DNA from: Larkinella punicea
GTDB taxonomy: Bacteria; Bacteroidota; Bacteroidia; Cytophagales; Spirosomataceae
DNA length: 64,000 bases
Direction: 5' to 3'
Assembly: GCF_003334855.1 (NCBI RefSeq)
Contig: NZ_QOWE01000014.1
Location: forward strand, 164,662 to 228,661
Part shown: piece by piece, positions 28,101-35,214 of the stretch
How the letters are laid out: every line of letters begins with the position of its first letter
How positions within the stretch are numbered: position 1 is the first letter of the stretch
Made by a program: the position numbers and the translations under genes
The notes under the pieces: model-generated
The model's database searches: none
What the model was told of the DNA's origin: nothing
The model's input: the letters and a program-made list of their open reading frames with translations, nothing else

Positions 28101-28406
28101 ATCCACACCGTGGGCATTTACCAGCGGTTCGGCGCGTTCGGGGGGCGCTGCGGTTCGGGCGGCAGTCTGATTAACCGGCCCCGAGTGAAGACGATCCAGG
28201 GTTTCGGTATCGTAAAAAACGTAGTGGAGCGACTGCTTTTTCAGGAACAGAAAACCGCCCGGTAATTCGGCGCGGAACAGCACTTCCGGCGACCACTGGC
28301 CTTTGTTCTGCACAAACCGTACAGCCCCGCCCGGAGCTTCAGCGAAGGCGGAAGACAGCAGTCCCAAAAGCACGAAAAACAAAGCGAAAGTAAACGTTCT
28401 GCACAT
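25146..28406 (-). CDS. Large secreted protein with SBBP-type repeats, PKD domains and gliding-motility-type C-terminal domain
   Basis: 1,086 residues with an N-terminal signal peptide ('LLGLLSSAFAEAPGG'). An N-terminal globular domain of the DUF7948 kind runs to about residue 250, followed by beta-propeller-like SBBP repeats ('YLGGATGETPNSLIV', 'YFGGSGYDVAYALRI'). Then come a PKD domain ('YAWDFGDTGTSTNPAQVSHT'), an Ig-like repeat with 'CPGQSVQLLAEGGATYAWTP', and a C-terminal CHU_C-type domain ('NNDGKNDVFNV', 'FNRWGKLIY'). In Bacteroidota this ending directs type IX secretion to the surface. Ligand or function unknown. Confidence 0.9.
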   Translation of the reverse strand: MCRTFTFALFFVLLGLLSSAFAEAPGGAVRFVQNKGQWSPEVLFRAELPGGFLFLKKQSLHYVFYDTETLDRLHSGPVNQTAARTAAPPERAEPLVNAHGVDVQLQNSLPTAQIESKNRVSEHHNYFLGNDANRWASAVPAFGEIIYHDIYPGIDLRLFAYYQTMKYEFLVKPGADPSVIRLRYDGASSVRSEKGQLVIETSLLPFREEKPYSFTEKNNKTTEVPADWVLEDKTATFRFPNGYDKQQPLTIDPTLIFSTYSGSVSDNWGHTATYDNDGNLYTAGTVYGTSFVPTTGAFQTRYGAEMDVAIMKFSPDGKQLLYATYLGGATGETPNSLIVNSKNELLIYGVTSSANFPTTASAYSRKFAGGTGYIPIGNGLPEPGSLFGTIYFRTGTDLFLANLSTDGRTLKSSTYVGGSANDGINVADQYLGIYNYGDDLRGEIMVDKNDNVYVATVSFSADFPVTANAPQPRLNGPADAVLLQLSPDLSQLRWSTYFGGSGYDVAYALRIGASGSLYAVGTTRSADLPGMAGAFKPAIGGREDGFLVKFTNNQLERSTYLGTTADDAAYLIDLDPQENPHVFGLTRGTYAVTDSVYQNARGSQFIHALDPTLSKTIFSTVIGSGRVGPDISPTAFLVNECGNIYLSGWGGNVNIRSANVNSSTRGLPVTADAFRRTTDGSNFWLALLEQGGKSLLYATYFGSENPVGRGDHVDGGTSRFDKSGVIYHAACACGGTTFPATAQVWSTTNKSPNCNNAAFKFDIDRLKATFDAYQGTQKDVIQGCTPLTLNFVNTSEGGITYAWDFGDTGTSTNPAQVSHTFDKPGEYTVTLTAYNRLTCKRVDVAKKVIKVFPANFKISKDTTICPGQSVQLLAEGGATYAWTPTQGMTTATVGNPVVNPTQTTTYSVKITNENGCSTTKNVTITTDDSFRPVAEVRLSSECGRPMKVELVNKTTGATGLAWAMGNGDTLRTNSPEPYQYPQSGQYEITVTSSKNGCSLALNLPVIIENMSEVPNVVTANNDGKNDVFNVGFTGAKLEIFNRWGKLIYRSENYTNTWGNEAPGGLYYYLLTTQRGTQCKGWVEVLE

Positions 28407-28765
28407 AAACCGGCGACATCAGTAAAGGATTTCAAGATAATCATTTTAGAGGAAAGAGGTTAGACAAGAGATCAGAGATAAAACCGGTATAGAGCCTTCT
28501 TTCTTCTTTAATCTATCCTCTCTCCTCTTAGTAACCATGACTCCATAACGACGCGAAGAGTTGCAACTGTATGTTCCTGAAAAGTCGTTTTGAGGGACAA
28601 TTAAATCCTATAGGACTTTCGCTTTCTGCCCCTAAATCCCCTAAAGGGGACTTTAGCATCCGGATTAAGCTGCGTCCAAGTCCCCTTTAGGGGATTTAGG
28701 GGCAGAAAGCGAAAGTATAATAAAATTATCAGACGTAAGTCCTATCCTTGAGGAAGCCCGAAAAA
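28407..28765. other. Gene-free stretch with two inverted repeats
   Basis: The first third holds a loose purine/pyrimidine inverted repeat (about 28440-28530). The second third is copy 2 of the palindromic repeat family. No open frame with coding character is visible. Confidence 0.7.
28611..28716. repeat. Palindromic repeat family, copy 2
   Basis: A perfect stem of about 38 bp (arms 28615-28652 and about 28679-28716) encloses a 26-base loop TTAGCATCCGGATTAAGCTG followed by CGTCCA. The loop is the reverse complement of the copy 1 loop at 24308-24336 with only a few changes. About 20 bases after the right arm, AAGTCCTAT repeats the outermost arm sequence. Confidence 0.9.
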
Positions 28766-29380
28766 TTACTTCCAGCGGCTGATGTCGATGACGTTGGGGC
28801 AGAAATCGTATTCGTCGGGTTGGTTGGAGCCGATCAAGACCAGTTGGTCGGAAAGCAGCCGGACGCGCTCCCGGTACCAGGCGACGCCCTGTTTGTCGAG
28901 GTTGGAGGTGGGCTCGTCCAGTATCACGATGGCGGCTTCGGAGTAAAACGCCAGCCCCAGTTTCACGCGTTGTTTCATCCCCGACGAAAACGCCTTGATT
29001 TCCTTGTTTCGGGCGTGGCTCAGGTACATCAGTTCGCAAAGCTGGTCGGGTGTAAGCTGGTTTTTGAACGGTTTGAAGGCCTGGTGGAACGTCAGCAATT
29101 CAAGGAGCGTCAATTCTTCAATCAATTCGAGGTAGGGAGCTGCTACCACCAGGTGACGGAACCAGTCGTCAATTTCGAGCGGTTTTTCCTGAACCGTATA
29201 CTGAATGGTGCCTTCCGAAGCGGGCAAAACGCCGGCGAGGGTCTGGAGCAGGGTCGATTTCCCACTGCCGTTGGGGCCGACGAAGGTGTAGCTGTTTCCG
29301 GCCCGCATCGTCAGATCAACGTTCCGGAAAATCCACTCGCGCCGGAAGCGCTTGCTGAGTCGTTCGGTGGTGATTTGCAT
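28766..29380 (-). CDS. ABC transporter ATP-binding protein
   Basis: 204 residues from the ATG at 29380. Longer in-frame upstream reading would translate a hairpin (29411-29465) and is rejected. Walker A is GPNGSGKST, the signature is FSSGMKQR, and Walker B is 'AAIVILDEPTSNLD'. The transmembrane partner is not next to it. Short single-domain ATPases of this kind in Bacteroidota are often next to lipid A genes, but the transported substrate cannot be told. Confidence 0.9.
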   Translation of the reverse strand: MQITTERLSKRFRREWIFRNVDLTMRAGNSYTFVGPNGSGKSTLLQTLAGVLPASEGTIQYTVQEKPLEIDDWFRHLVVAAPYLELIEELTLLELLTFHQAFKPFKNQLTPDQLCELMYLSHARNKEIKAFSSGMKQRVKLGLAFYSEAAIVILDEPTSNLDKQGVAWYRERVRLLSDQLVLIGSNQPDEYDFCPNVIDISRWK

Positions 29381-29410
29381 AGGAATGATGACGGGGCCGC
29401 CCGCGCGGTG

Positions 29411-29465
29411 ATGAATGATGAACGATGAATTAAGTGCGTCGGCCCATTCATCGTTCATCATTCAT
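29411..29465. repeat. Perfect 20-bp inverted repeat
   Basis: Arms 29411-29430 and 29446-29465 are exact reverse complements built from GATGAATGAT-like units with a 15-base loop, the same loop length as in the hairpin after the RND gene. It lies between lpxA and the ABC ATPase gene. Confidence 0.9.
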
Positions 29466-29472
29466 AATTTTA

Positions 29473-30267
29473 TCATTCTCCCACTTCCCGCCCCGACGGG
29501 CCTTTCATGATGCCGCGTTCGGAGTTGCGGATGAAGTTGACGATTTCGTCGCGTTCGTCGGAAGGAGGTAGTTCCAGGTCGATGCGGGTGAGGGCTTCGG
29601 CATTGTTCAACCCACGCAGGTAAACATACCGGTAAATTTCCTGAATCTGGTTGATTTGCTCGTTGGTATATCCGCGCCGACGCAGCCCCACCGAGTTGAT
29701 CCCGGCGTAGGTAATCGGTTCACGGGCCGCTTTCGAAAACGGCGGAACGTCTTTCCGAACCAGCGAACCACCCGAAATGAAGGAATGAATCCCGATTTTG
29801 GCAAACTGGTGTACGGCACTGAACGCGCTGATGATGGCCCAGTCGCCGAGTTGAACATGGCCCGCCATCTGGACTGTATTGCCAATGAGGCAGTGGTTCC
29901 CGATCCGGCAATCGTGCGCAACGTGCGCATAGGCCATGATCAGGCAATCGCTGCCAATTTCGGTCCGGCGGTGTTCTTCGGTTCCCCGGCTCACCGTGGC
30001 ATACTCCCGAATGGTGGTATTATCGCCCACAAAGGTGAGCGTATATTCGCCCTTGAATTTCAGATCCTGGGGAATGGCAGAGATGACGACCCCCGGATAA
30101 ATCCGGCAGTTTTTGCCAATGCGGGCGCCCTCATTTATGACGGCATGGGAGCCGATCCATGTTCCTTCACCGATTTCGACATCTTTATGGATGATTGCAA
30201 ATGGCTCGATAACAACGTTTTGAGCAATTTTGGAATCAGGATGGATGTATGCAAGTGGTTGAATCAT
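29473..30267 (-). CDS. lpxA: Acyl-ACP--UDP-N-acetylglucosamine O-acyltransferase
   Basis: 264 residues of left-handed beta-helix hexapeptide repeats ('IGEGTWIGSHAVINEGARIG') with the LpxA active-site region 'AYAHVAHDCRIGNHC' holding the catalytic His, and a C-terminal helical domain. It adds the first 3-hydroxyacyl chain to UDP-GlcNAc in lipid A synthesis. It follows lpxC/fabZ and lpxD on the same strand, the usual Bacteroidota order. Confidence 0.96.
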   Translation of the reverse strand: MIQPLAYIHPDSKIAQNVVIEPFAIIHKDVEIGEGTWIGSHAVINEGARIGKNCRIYPGVVISAIPQDLKFKGEYTLTFVGDNTTIREYATVSRGTEEHRRTEIGSDCLIMAYAHVAHDCRIGNHCLIGNTVQMAGHVQLGDWAIISAFSAVHQFAKIGIHSFISGGSLVRKDVPPFSKAAREPITYAGINSVGLRRRGYTNEQINQIQEIYRYVYLRGLNNAEALTRIDLELPPSDERDEIVNFIRNSERGIMKGPSGREVGE

Positions 30268-30277
30268 TAAACTTCGT

Positions 30278-30312
30278 GGTTTAACGTTTTCGGTTTAACG
30301 TTTTCGGTTTAA
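30278..30312. repeat. 14-bp tandem repeat, about 2.5 copies
   Basis: GGTTTAACGTTTTC occurs twice head to tail (30278-30291, 30292-30305) with a partial third copy, in the 99-base gap between lpxC/fabZ and lpxA. Confidence 0.85.
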
Positions 30313-30366
30313 AGTGGGGCGTTGAAATGAAACGCGTCCTTAAACTTTGAACTTCAAACCTTAAAC

Positions 30367-31761
30367 CTATTTTTTCTTAACAAGACTGGCGATCATTTCG
30401 GCTTCGCAGACAAGTTGCCCGGCGACGTATCCCCGACCGGACATTTTGACGATCCCCCGCTTCATGGGCGAGATAAATTCACAACGAAAAATCAGCGTGT
30501 CGCCCGGAACGACATTCCGGCGAAAACGGCAATTTTCGATACCGATCAGGTAGGGCCAGTAGTTTTCCGGATCCGGAACGGTGCTCAGCACCAGAATTCC
30601 GCCGGTTTGGGCCATCGACTCGAGTTGCAATACGCCCGGCATGACCGGATTTCCCGGAAAATGCCCCATGAAATATTGCTCATTCATGGTTACATTCTTC
30701 ACCCCAACCACGCTGCTCTCGTCCAGCGCGATGATTTTGTCGATCATCTGGAACGGGTAGCGGTGTGGGAGCAGACTGGCGATTTTATGAAAATCATACA
30801 CCGGCGGTTGAGTCGGGTCGTAGGCCGGGCTCGTGTTCGCGGCATTTTTCTGCATCAATTTCTTGATCTTCTTGGCAAAAGCCACATTGGCCGCGTGGCC
30901 GGGCCGGGCCGCCAGAATCTGCGCTTTGATGGGCCGCCCCACCAGCGCCAGGTCGCCGACGAGGTCGAGCAGCTTATGGCGGGCCATTTCATTCGGGTAA
31001 TGCAGATCGAGGTTATTCAGAATGCCCTCCTTTTTGTTGACGCTAACTTTGGGTTTGTTCAGCAGGTCGGCCAGGTAATCCAGCTCGCCTTCGCGCACAT
31101 CCCGATCCACAATGACGATGGCGTTGGTCAGATCACCGCCCTTGATCAGGTTCTGTTTGTAGAGCATTTCCAGTTCGTGCAGAAACACAAAGGTTCGGCA
31201 CATCGCGATCTGCGACGAAAACTGGCTGATGTCGTTCAGAAACGCATGCTGGCTCGTGATGACCCGCGAATTGTAGTCCACCATGACGGTGAGCCGGTAA
31301 TCGTTGAGCGGCAGAGCGGCAATTTCAATGTCTTTTTCGGAATTCTTGTAATGAACGTATTCGTTGATTTCGAAGTAGTTACGGTACGCATTCTGTTCTT
31401 CAATACCGGCATCCTGCAAGGCTTCGATGAACTTGATCGAGCTGCCGTCCATGATGGGCGGTTCGGGGCCGTCGAGCTGAATCAGAATGTTATCGAGTTG
31501 CAACCCGACCAGCGAGGCCAGGGCATGTTCGACGGTATGAATCCGCGCGCCGTTTTGCTCCAGGGTGGTGCCGCGGGACAGATCGACCACATTATCGACA
31601 TCCGCATCGACAATCGGCTGACCCGGCAAATCGACGCGTTGAAACTTGTAACCGTGATGGGCGGGTGCGGGCAGGAACGTCATCGTTGCCGTAACGCCTG
31701 TATGCAACCCCACACCTGAGACCGATACCGATTTTTGAATTGTTTGCTGTTTGGTATTCAT
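30367..31761 (-). CDS. lpxC/fabZ: Bifunctional UDP-3-O-acyl-N-acetylglucosamine deacetylase / 3-hydroxyacyl-ACP dehydratase
   Basis: 464 residues from the ATG at 31761 (an upstream start at 31797 adds 12 unlike residues). The LpxC half (about 1-310) shows 'SGVGLHTG', 'HTVEHALASLVG' with zinc ligands, and 'HKLLDLVGDLALVG'. The FabZ half (about 330-464) has the hot-dog motif 'HFPGNPVMPGVLQLE' with the catalytic His. One protein thus commits lipid A synthesis and dehydrates 3-hydroxyacyl-ACP. The fusion is a recognised Bacteroidota trait. Confidence 0.96.
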   Translation of the reverse strand: MNTKQQTIQKSVSVSGVGLHTGVTATMTFLPAPAHHGYKFQRVDLPGQPIVDADVDNVVDLSRGTTLEQNGARIHTVEHALASLVGLQLDNILIQLDGPEPPIMDGSSIKFIEALQDAGIEEQNAYRNYFEINEYVHYKNSEKDIEIAALPLNDYRLTVMVDYNSRVITSQHAFLNDISQFSSQIAMCRTFVFLHELEMLYKQNLIKGGDLTNAIVIVDRDVREGELDYLADLLNKPKVSVNKKEGILNNLDLHYPNEMARHKLLDLVGDLALVGRPIKAQILAARPGHAANVAFAKKIKKLMQKNAANTSPAYDPTQPPVYDFHKIASLLPHRYPFQMIDKIIALDESSVVGVKNVTMNEQYFMGHFPGNPVMPGVLQLESMAQTGGILVLSTVPDPENYWPYLIGIENCRFRRNVVPGDTLIFRCEFISPMKRGIVKMSGRGYVAGQLVCEAEMIASLVKKK

Positions 31762-31836
31762 TCCGTAAGCTTCTGACCAGAAGACTATTATCGTCACTTC
31801 ATAACGGACATTCCGTAGAAAACCGTTCGTTTGTAA

Positions 31837-32868
31837 CTACTGATTGTTTAGTTTATTTTCTAACACCCCGATGCGTTTTTCGAGTGACGGCAACCGTTGA
31901 AAAACAAGGGCCGATCGCAAGCTGTCTTTGACATCGAAAGCGGGCATGCCATTGAGCGACAATCCCTCCTCTTTCACGGATTTGGTAACACCCGACCGCC
32001 CCCCCACTTTCGTGCGGTTGGCCAGAACGATGTGACCGGTGATGCCGCTTTGTCCGCCGATGACGCAGTTTTCGCCAATTTTAGCGGAACCGGCAATGCC
32101 ACACTGGGCCGCAATAACCGTGTTTCGGCCAATTTCAACGTTGTGTCCCACCTGAATCAGGTTGTCCAGCTTGACGCCTTTCCGGATGATGGTGGAACCC
32201 ACCGTGGCGCAATCGATGGTGGTGTTGGCCCCAATGCTGACATTGTCTTCAATAATAACGTTGCCCAACTGCGGAATCGCCCGGTAGCTTCCGTCGGGTT
32301 CGGGGGCAAATCCGAAGCCTTCGCTGCCAATCACCGCATTCGGTTTGATGACGCAATTCTGACCAATTACGGTATTGTCGACGATTCGTGCACCGGCATG
32401 AATGATCGTATTGTCACCAATGGTGACGTTGTTGCCAATATAGGCCTGTGGGTATATTTTGACATTGCTGCCAATCAGGCAATTTTCTCCAATGTACGAA
32501 AACGCCCCGCGGTAGGCACGGTCGCCAATCCGGCTGGTTTCGGCCATAAAGGAGGGCTGCTCCACGCCAATTTTTTCTGTGGGCTGGAGCCGGTTTACCT
32601 GCTCCAGTAACTTGGTAAAAGCGGAATAGGAGTTATCTACGAAAATTAAGGTCGCCTGAACGGGTTGCCGGGGTTGAAAAGACCGATTGACAATGACGGC
32701 TGACGCGGCTGTTGTATACAGATACTGTTCGTATTTCAGATTCGCTAAAAAAGAGATGCTGCCTTCCTTACCCTCTTCTATTTTGGACAGTTGACTGATT
32801 TTCAGAGATTCATTCCCATCAACTGTACCGCCGAGCAGGGCAGCAATCTGCTTCACTGTAAATTCCAT
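31837..32868 (-). CDS. lpxD: UDP-3-O-(3-hydroxyacyl)glucosamine N-acyltransferase
   Basis: 343 residues. An N-terminal uridine-binding domain ('FTVKQIAALLGG') is followed by hexapeptide repeats forming a beta-helix ('IGDNTIIHAGARIVDNTVIG') with the catalytic 'IQVGHNVEIGRNT' histidine region, then a C-terminal helix. It adds the N-linked acyl chain in lipid A assembly. First of the lpx genes in this strand order; 74 bases separate it from the HD gene upstream. Confidence 0.96.
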   Translation of the reverse strand: MEFTVKQIAALLGGTVDGNESLKISQLSKIEEGKEGSISFLANLKYEQYLYTTAASAVIVNRSFQPRQPVQATLIFVDNSYSAFTKLLEQVNRLQPTEKIGVEQPSFMAETSRIGDRAYRGAFSYIGENCLIGSNVKIYPQAYIGNNVTIGDNTIIHAGARIVDNTVIGQNCVIKPNAVIGSEGFGFAPEPDGSYRAIPQLGNVIIEDNVSIGANTTIDCATVGSTIIRKGVKLDNLIQVGHNVEIGRNTVIAAQCGIAGSAKIGENCVIGGQSGITGHIVLANRTKVGGRSGVTKSVKEEGLSLNGMPAFDVKDSLRSALVFQRLPSLEKRIGVLENKLNNQ

Positions 32869-32942
32869 AGAGTTGACGTCGTCGTCGTTGGGGCTATGTA
32901 AGACTCGGATATTTGTGCCGCTAAGGTAGAGAACAAATTGAA

Positions 32943-34217
32943 CTATACCAACCGAACCGGTTGCCGGGTCAGGTTTTTCGCCCAGCAGAGGTAGTATCGC
33001 CTGACCATATTGGTCAGGGCTTTAATACCGGGCAGATCGGACGCATCGGCAATGTCAATAATACGATCATCTTTCAGCTTGATATTTATATTATCGATAG
33101 ACGGTAAATAGGCGGAATTAGTGGCAACGCCTTCGACCAGAAAATAGGACAATTCGTCCTGCTGAATTCCGGCTTCCAGCAATTGCTGCTCAATTTCGCG
33201 CACCAGATCCCCGGCAAAAGGCTGGTCTGACAGAATAATTTTAAACAGCCGCCGGTCGAGCAGCATCTGGCAAAGCGTAGACAAAACCCGGTCGGGGTGT
33301 TGGCTCCAGAATTTAACCGACGTCCAGATGTCGTAATCGTCCAGTTGCGTAAACGCGTTCAGGTAGTCCGGATTCTGTTGAAAGTCTTCCATCGTGATCG
33401 GTTTTGACAGAAACGTGTGCAGGGCCGGGGTCGTAAACACCGCCGTTTCGCGGTCCTGACCCGGCTCCGTTTGTGTCAGCAAAAACCGCGCCCGTCGGAT
33501 AATCTGCACCAGCATCGACTCAGCGCAGAGCGACGTTTTGTGCAGATACACCTGCCAGTACATCAGCCGCCGGGAACTCAGAAAATTTTCGATGCTCAGA
33601 ATCCCCTTGGCTTCCACCACCAGATGGTCGTCGACGAGGTCGAGCATTTTGATGATGCGATCCGCGCCGATGGTGCCTTCGGCCACGCCCGTGTAGAAAC
33701 AGTCGCGGTTGAGGTAATCCATCCGATCCATATCCAACTGACTGGAAATCAACTGGTGAAAAAACGGCCGGGGATAGGTTCCCTCGAACATCTGAATGGC
33801 GATCGACAGGCCACCACGGAATTGCCGGTTCAGTTCTTCCATCAGCAGCAGCGACAGCCGCTCGTGCGGAATGCCTTGCAGGATGGTGTATTCCAGAACG
33901 TGGGAAAATGGGCCGTGGCCAATGTCGTGCAGCAGAATGGCGATTTGGGCGGCATCGCATTCCGGTTCCGAAATCCGGTGGCCTTTGCCGCGCAGGGTCT
34001 GAATGGCCTGCCCCATCAGGTGCATGGCACCCAGGGCATGGTGAAACCGGGTGTGCAGGGCGCCGGGATACACCAGTTCCGACAGCCCCAGTTGCTTGAT
34101 CCGGCGGAGCCGCTGAAAATACGGGTGTTCGACCAGATCGAACGTCAACTCGTTCGGGATGGTGATAAACCCGTAGACGGGGTCATTCAGGATTTTTTTT
34201 TTGTTCTGGGAAGCCAA
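32943..34217 (-). CDS. HD domain-containing phosphohydrolase
   Basis: 424 residues of the dGTPase-like HD superfamily. The metal motif is H...HD...D: 'RFHHALGAMHLM' then 'AILLHDIGHGPFSHVLE'. The usual follow-on 'SSQLDMDRMDYLNRDCFYTG' block is present. Proteins of this family next to lpxD are common in Bacteroidota, but the substrate (dNTP or other nucleotide) is unproven. Cytoplasmic. It is the last chromosomal protein gene before the tRNA. Confidence 0.9.
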   Translation of the reverse strand: MASQNKKKILNDPVYGFITIPNELTFDLVEHPYFQRLRRIKQLGLSELVYPGALHTRFHHALGAMHLMGQAIQTLRGKGHRISEPECDAAQIAILLHDIGHGPFSHVLEYTILQGIPHERLSLLLMEELNRQFRGGLSIAIQMFEGTYPRPFFHQLISSQLDMDRMDYLNRDCFYTGVAEGTIGADRIIKMLDLVDDHLVVEAKGILSIENFLSSRRLMYWQVYLHKTSLCAESMLVQIIRRARFLLTQTEPGQDRETAVFTTPALHTFLSKPITMEDFQQNPDYLNAFTQLDDYDIWTSVKFWSQHPDRVLSTLCQMLLDRRLFKIILSDQPFAGDLVREIEQQLLEAGIQQDELSYFLVEGVATNSAYLPSIDNINIKLKDDRIIDIADASDLPGIKALTNMVRRYYLCWAKNLTRQPVRLV

Positions 34218-34391
34218 ATGGAATGGAACCGGTTTTCAGACAAATATACGCCAAAATGGAGTAGAGTGTTGCACGACACCATCAGACAATCCAATCGGGC
34301 GACTTTTGTGGTTACGATTTGAAGCGGAAGTCGATTTTTGTATATTTGCAGATGCTTTGCCCTTAGGGTCGGAGCCCCGGTTTTCCGGTGC

Positions 34392-34465
34392 GGGCCTATA
34401 GCTCATTCGGTTAGAGCAACTGACTCATAATCAGTAGGTGCTTGGTTCGATTCCAAGTGGGCCCA
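34392..34465 (+). tRNA. tRNA with anticodon CAU (Ile2 or Met)
   Basis: A complete cloverleaf: acceptor stem GGGCCTA/TGGGCCC, D arm, anticodon stem ACTGA/TCAGT around loop CTCATAA, and T arm CTTGG-TTCGATT-CCAAG. The anticodon is CAU, so it is either elongator Met or the lysidine-modified Ile2. The GGGCC acceptor stem resembles isoleucine tRNAs of this phylum, but I cannot separate the two with certainty. The CCA end is not encoded. It marks the border between chromosome and the element to its right. Confidence 0.93.
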
Positions 34466-34475
34466 CGAACTACTA

Positions 34476-34518
34476 ACGCAATTAGCTAATAATCAACAAC
34501 TTAGCTAGTTGCGTTTTT
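34476..34518 (+). terminator. Terminator after the tRNA
   Basis: A 14-bp stem (34476-34489 with 34501-34514, one G-T pair) with an 11-base loop and then TTTTTCTTT. It fits an intrinsic terminator for the tRNA transcript. Confidence 0.85.
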
Positions 34519-34520
34519 CT

Positions 34521-34543
34521 TTGTTGACGATATTGTTGACGAT
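34521..34543. repeat. Tandem TTGTTGACGAT repeat, possible left junction of the element
   Basis: TTGTTGACGAT occurs twice in a row with a single base between, between the tRNA terminator and the stop codon of the first element gene. It is a possible attachment-site core, but no second copy is visible in the window. Confidence 0.45.
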
Positions 34544-34714
34544 TTAATTTTCCTCTTCTCCGGACTTTCCTTTGCCTAATTTGTAGTTTCTTACACTTTT
34601 TGCAATTAAATCCCGTACTGCGTCGGATACGCTAATCTCGCGCTCTTCGCATGCGGCTACAAATGCGGCTTTCAGTTTGCTGCTAATTTTCAGGTCTAAT
34701 CGGCTGTCTTTCAT
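34544..34714 (-). CDS. Small ribbon-helix-helix-like protein, 56 aa
   Basis: A complete frame from ATG (34714) to TAA. The translation begins MKDSRLDLKISSKLKAAF and continues 'REISVSDAVRDLIAKSVRN'. A basic, alternating N-terminal strand followed by two helices is the ribbon-helix-helix pattern of CopG/MetJ-like DNA-binding proteins and antitoxins. It is the first gene inside the element, next to the tRNA. The upstream DNA carries paired repeats that would suit a dimeric repressor. No toxin partner is adjacent. Confidence 0.65.
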   Translation of the reverse strand: MKDSRLDLKISSKLKAAFVAACEEREISVSDAVRDLIAKSVRNYKLGKGKSGEEEN

Positions 34715-34764
34715 ACTAGTTATATTGGCATGGTTTGTTACTAAAGATAGCGATTTTTACGGAT

Positions 34765-34854
34765 AATGTACGTATAAATCAGCGAGTTAAATGTACGTAC
34801 GTTCACCGTATCGCTCTATAACAAATCTTGAACGCACGTTTAACATTTGTTATA
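34765..34854. promoter_or_regulatory. Repeat-rich regulatory region
   Basis: AATGTACGTA occurs at 34765-34774 and 34790-34799 (25 bases apart, about 2.4 helical turns). TATAACAAAT (34817-34826) and its exact complement (34845-34854) form a perfect 10-bp inverted repeat. All lie between the divergent small RHH-like gene and the lipoprotein gene, so they are likely operators. Confidence 0.55.
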
Positions 34855-34963
34855 AATGTACTTTTTGCGTACTTTTAAGTAGCCAAACCGCACAGCCAGA
34901 AATGCGAAAGAGGCATGAATGAATTGACTTCTAATGCTGCGCCATCGGCATGACGGGCTTACA

Positions 34964-35206
34964 ATGAAGAAACTACTAGTGGTTGCTGTTGTCATTACGG
35001 CCGGTCTGATTCAGTCCTGTACCAAAAGTCATGGACAATCTCAGAACGTTATACCTGAGGTTGTCACTATTAAGCATGTGGCGTTAAGCCATAAAGAGAT
35101 AAACCGAAGAATTGCTATAGAGTATAACAGGAACTATAGGCTGGTAAGCTCTATTACTTCCTGTTACGAACAGAGTTGTGTCACATCCTTAGTGTTTGAA
35201 AAGTAG
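34964..35206 (+). CDS. Small lipoprotein, function unknown
   Basis: 80 residues from the ATG at 34964. The N-terminus is 'MKKLLVVAVVITAGLIQSC', a signal sequence with a lipobox cysteine at 19, then a polar 60-residue domain ending 'SCVTSLVFEK' with further cysteines. It ends 8 bases before the serine recombinase gene, so the two are probably co-transcribed. I recognise no family. Confidence 0.55.
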   Translation: MKKLLVVAVVITAGLIQSCTKSHGQSQNVIPEVVTIKHVALSHKEINRRIAIEYNRNYRLVSSITSCYEQSCVTSLVFEK

Positions 35207-35214
35207 GCTAAGTC

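Noticed and set aside
30415..31719. 434-residue plus-strand open frame opposite lpxC/fabZ
   Set aside because: Antisense shadow of an essential, well-matched gene.
34392..34465. Search for a second copy of the tRNA 3' end as attR
   Set aside because: No second copy of the T-arm and acceptor sequence was seen up to position 64,000; it may lie further right.
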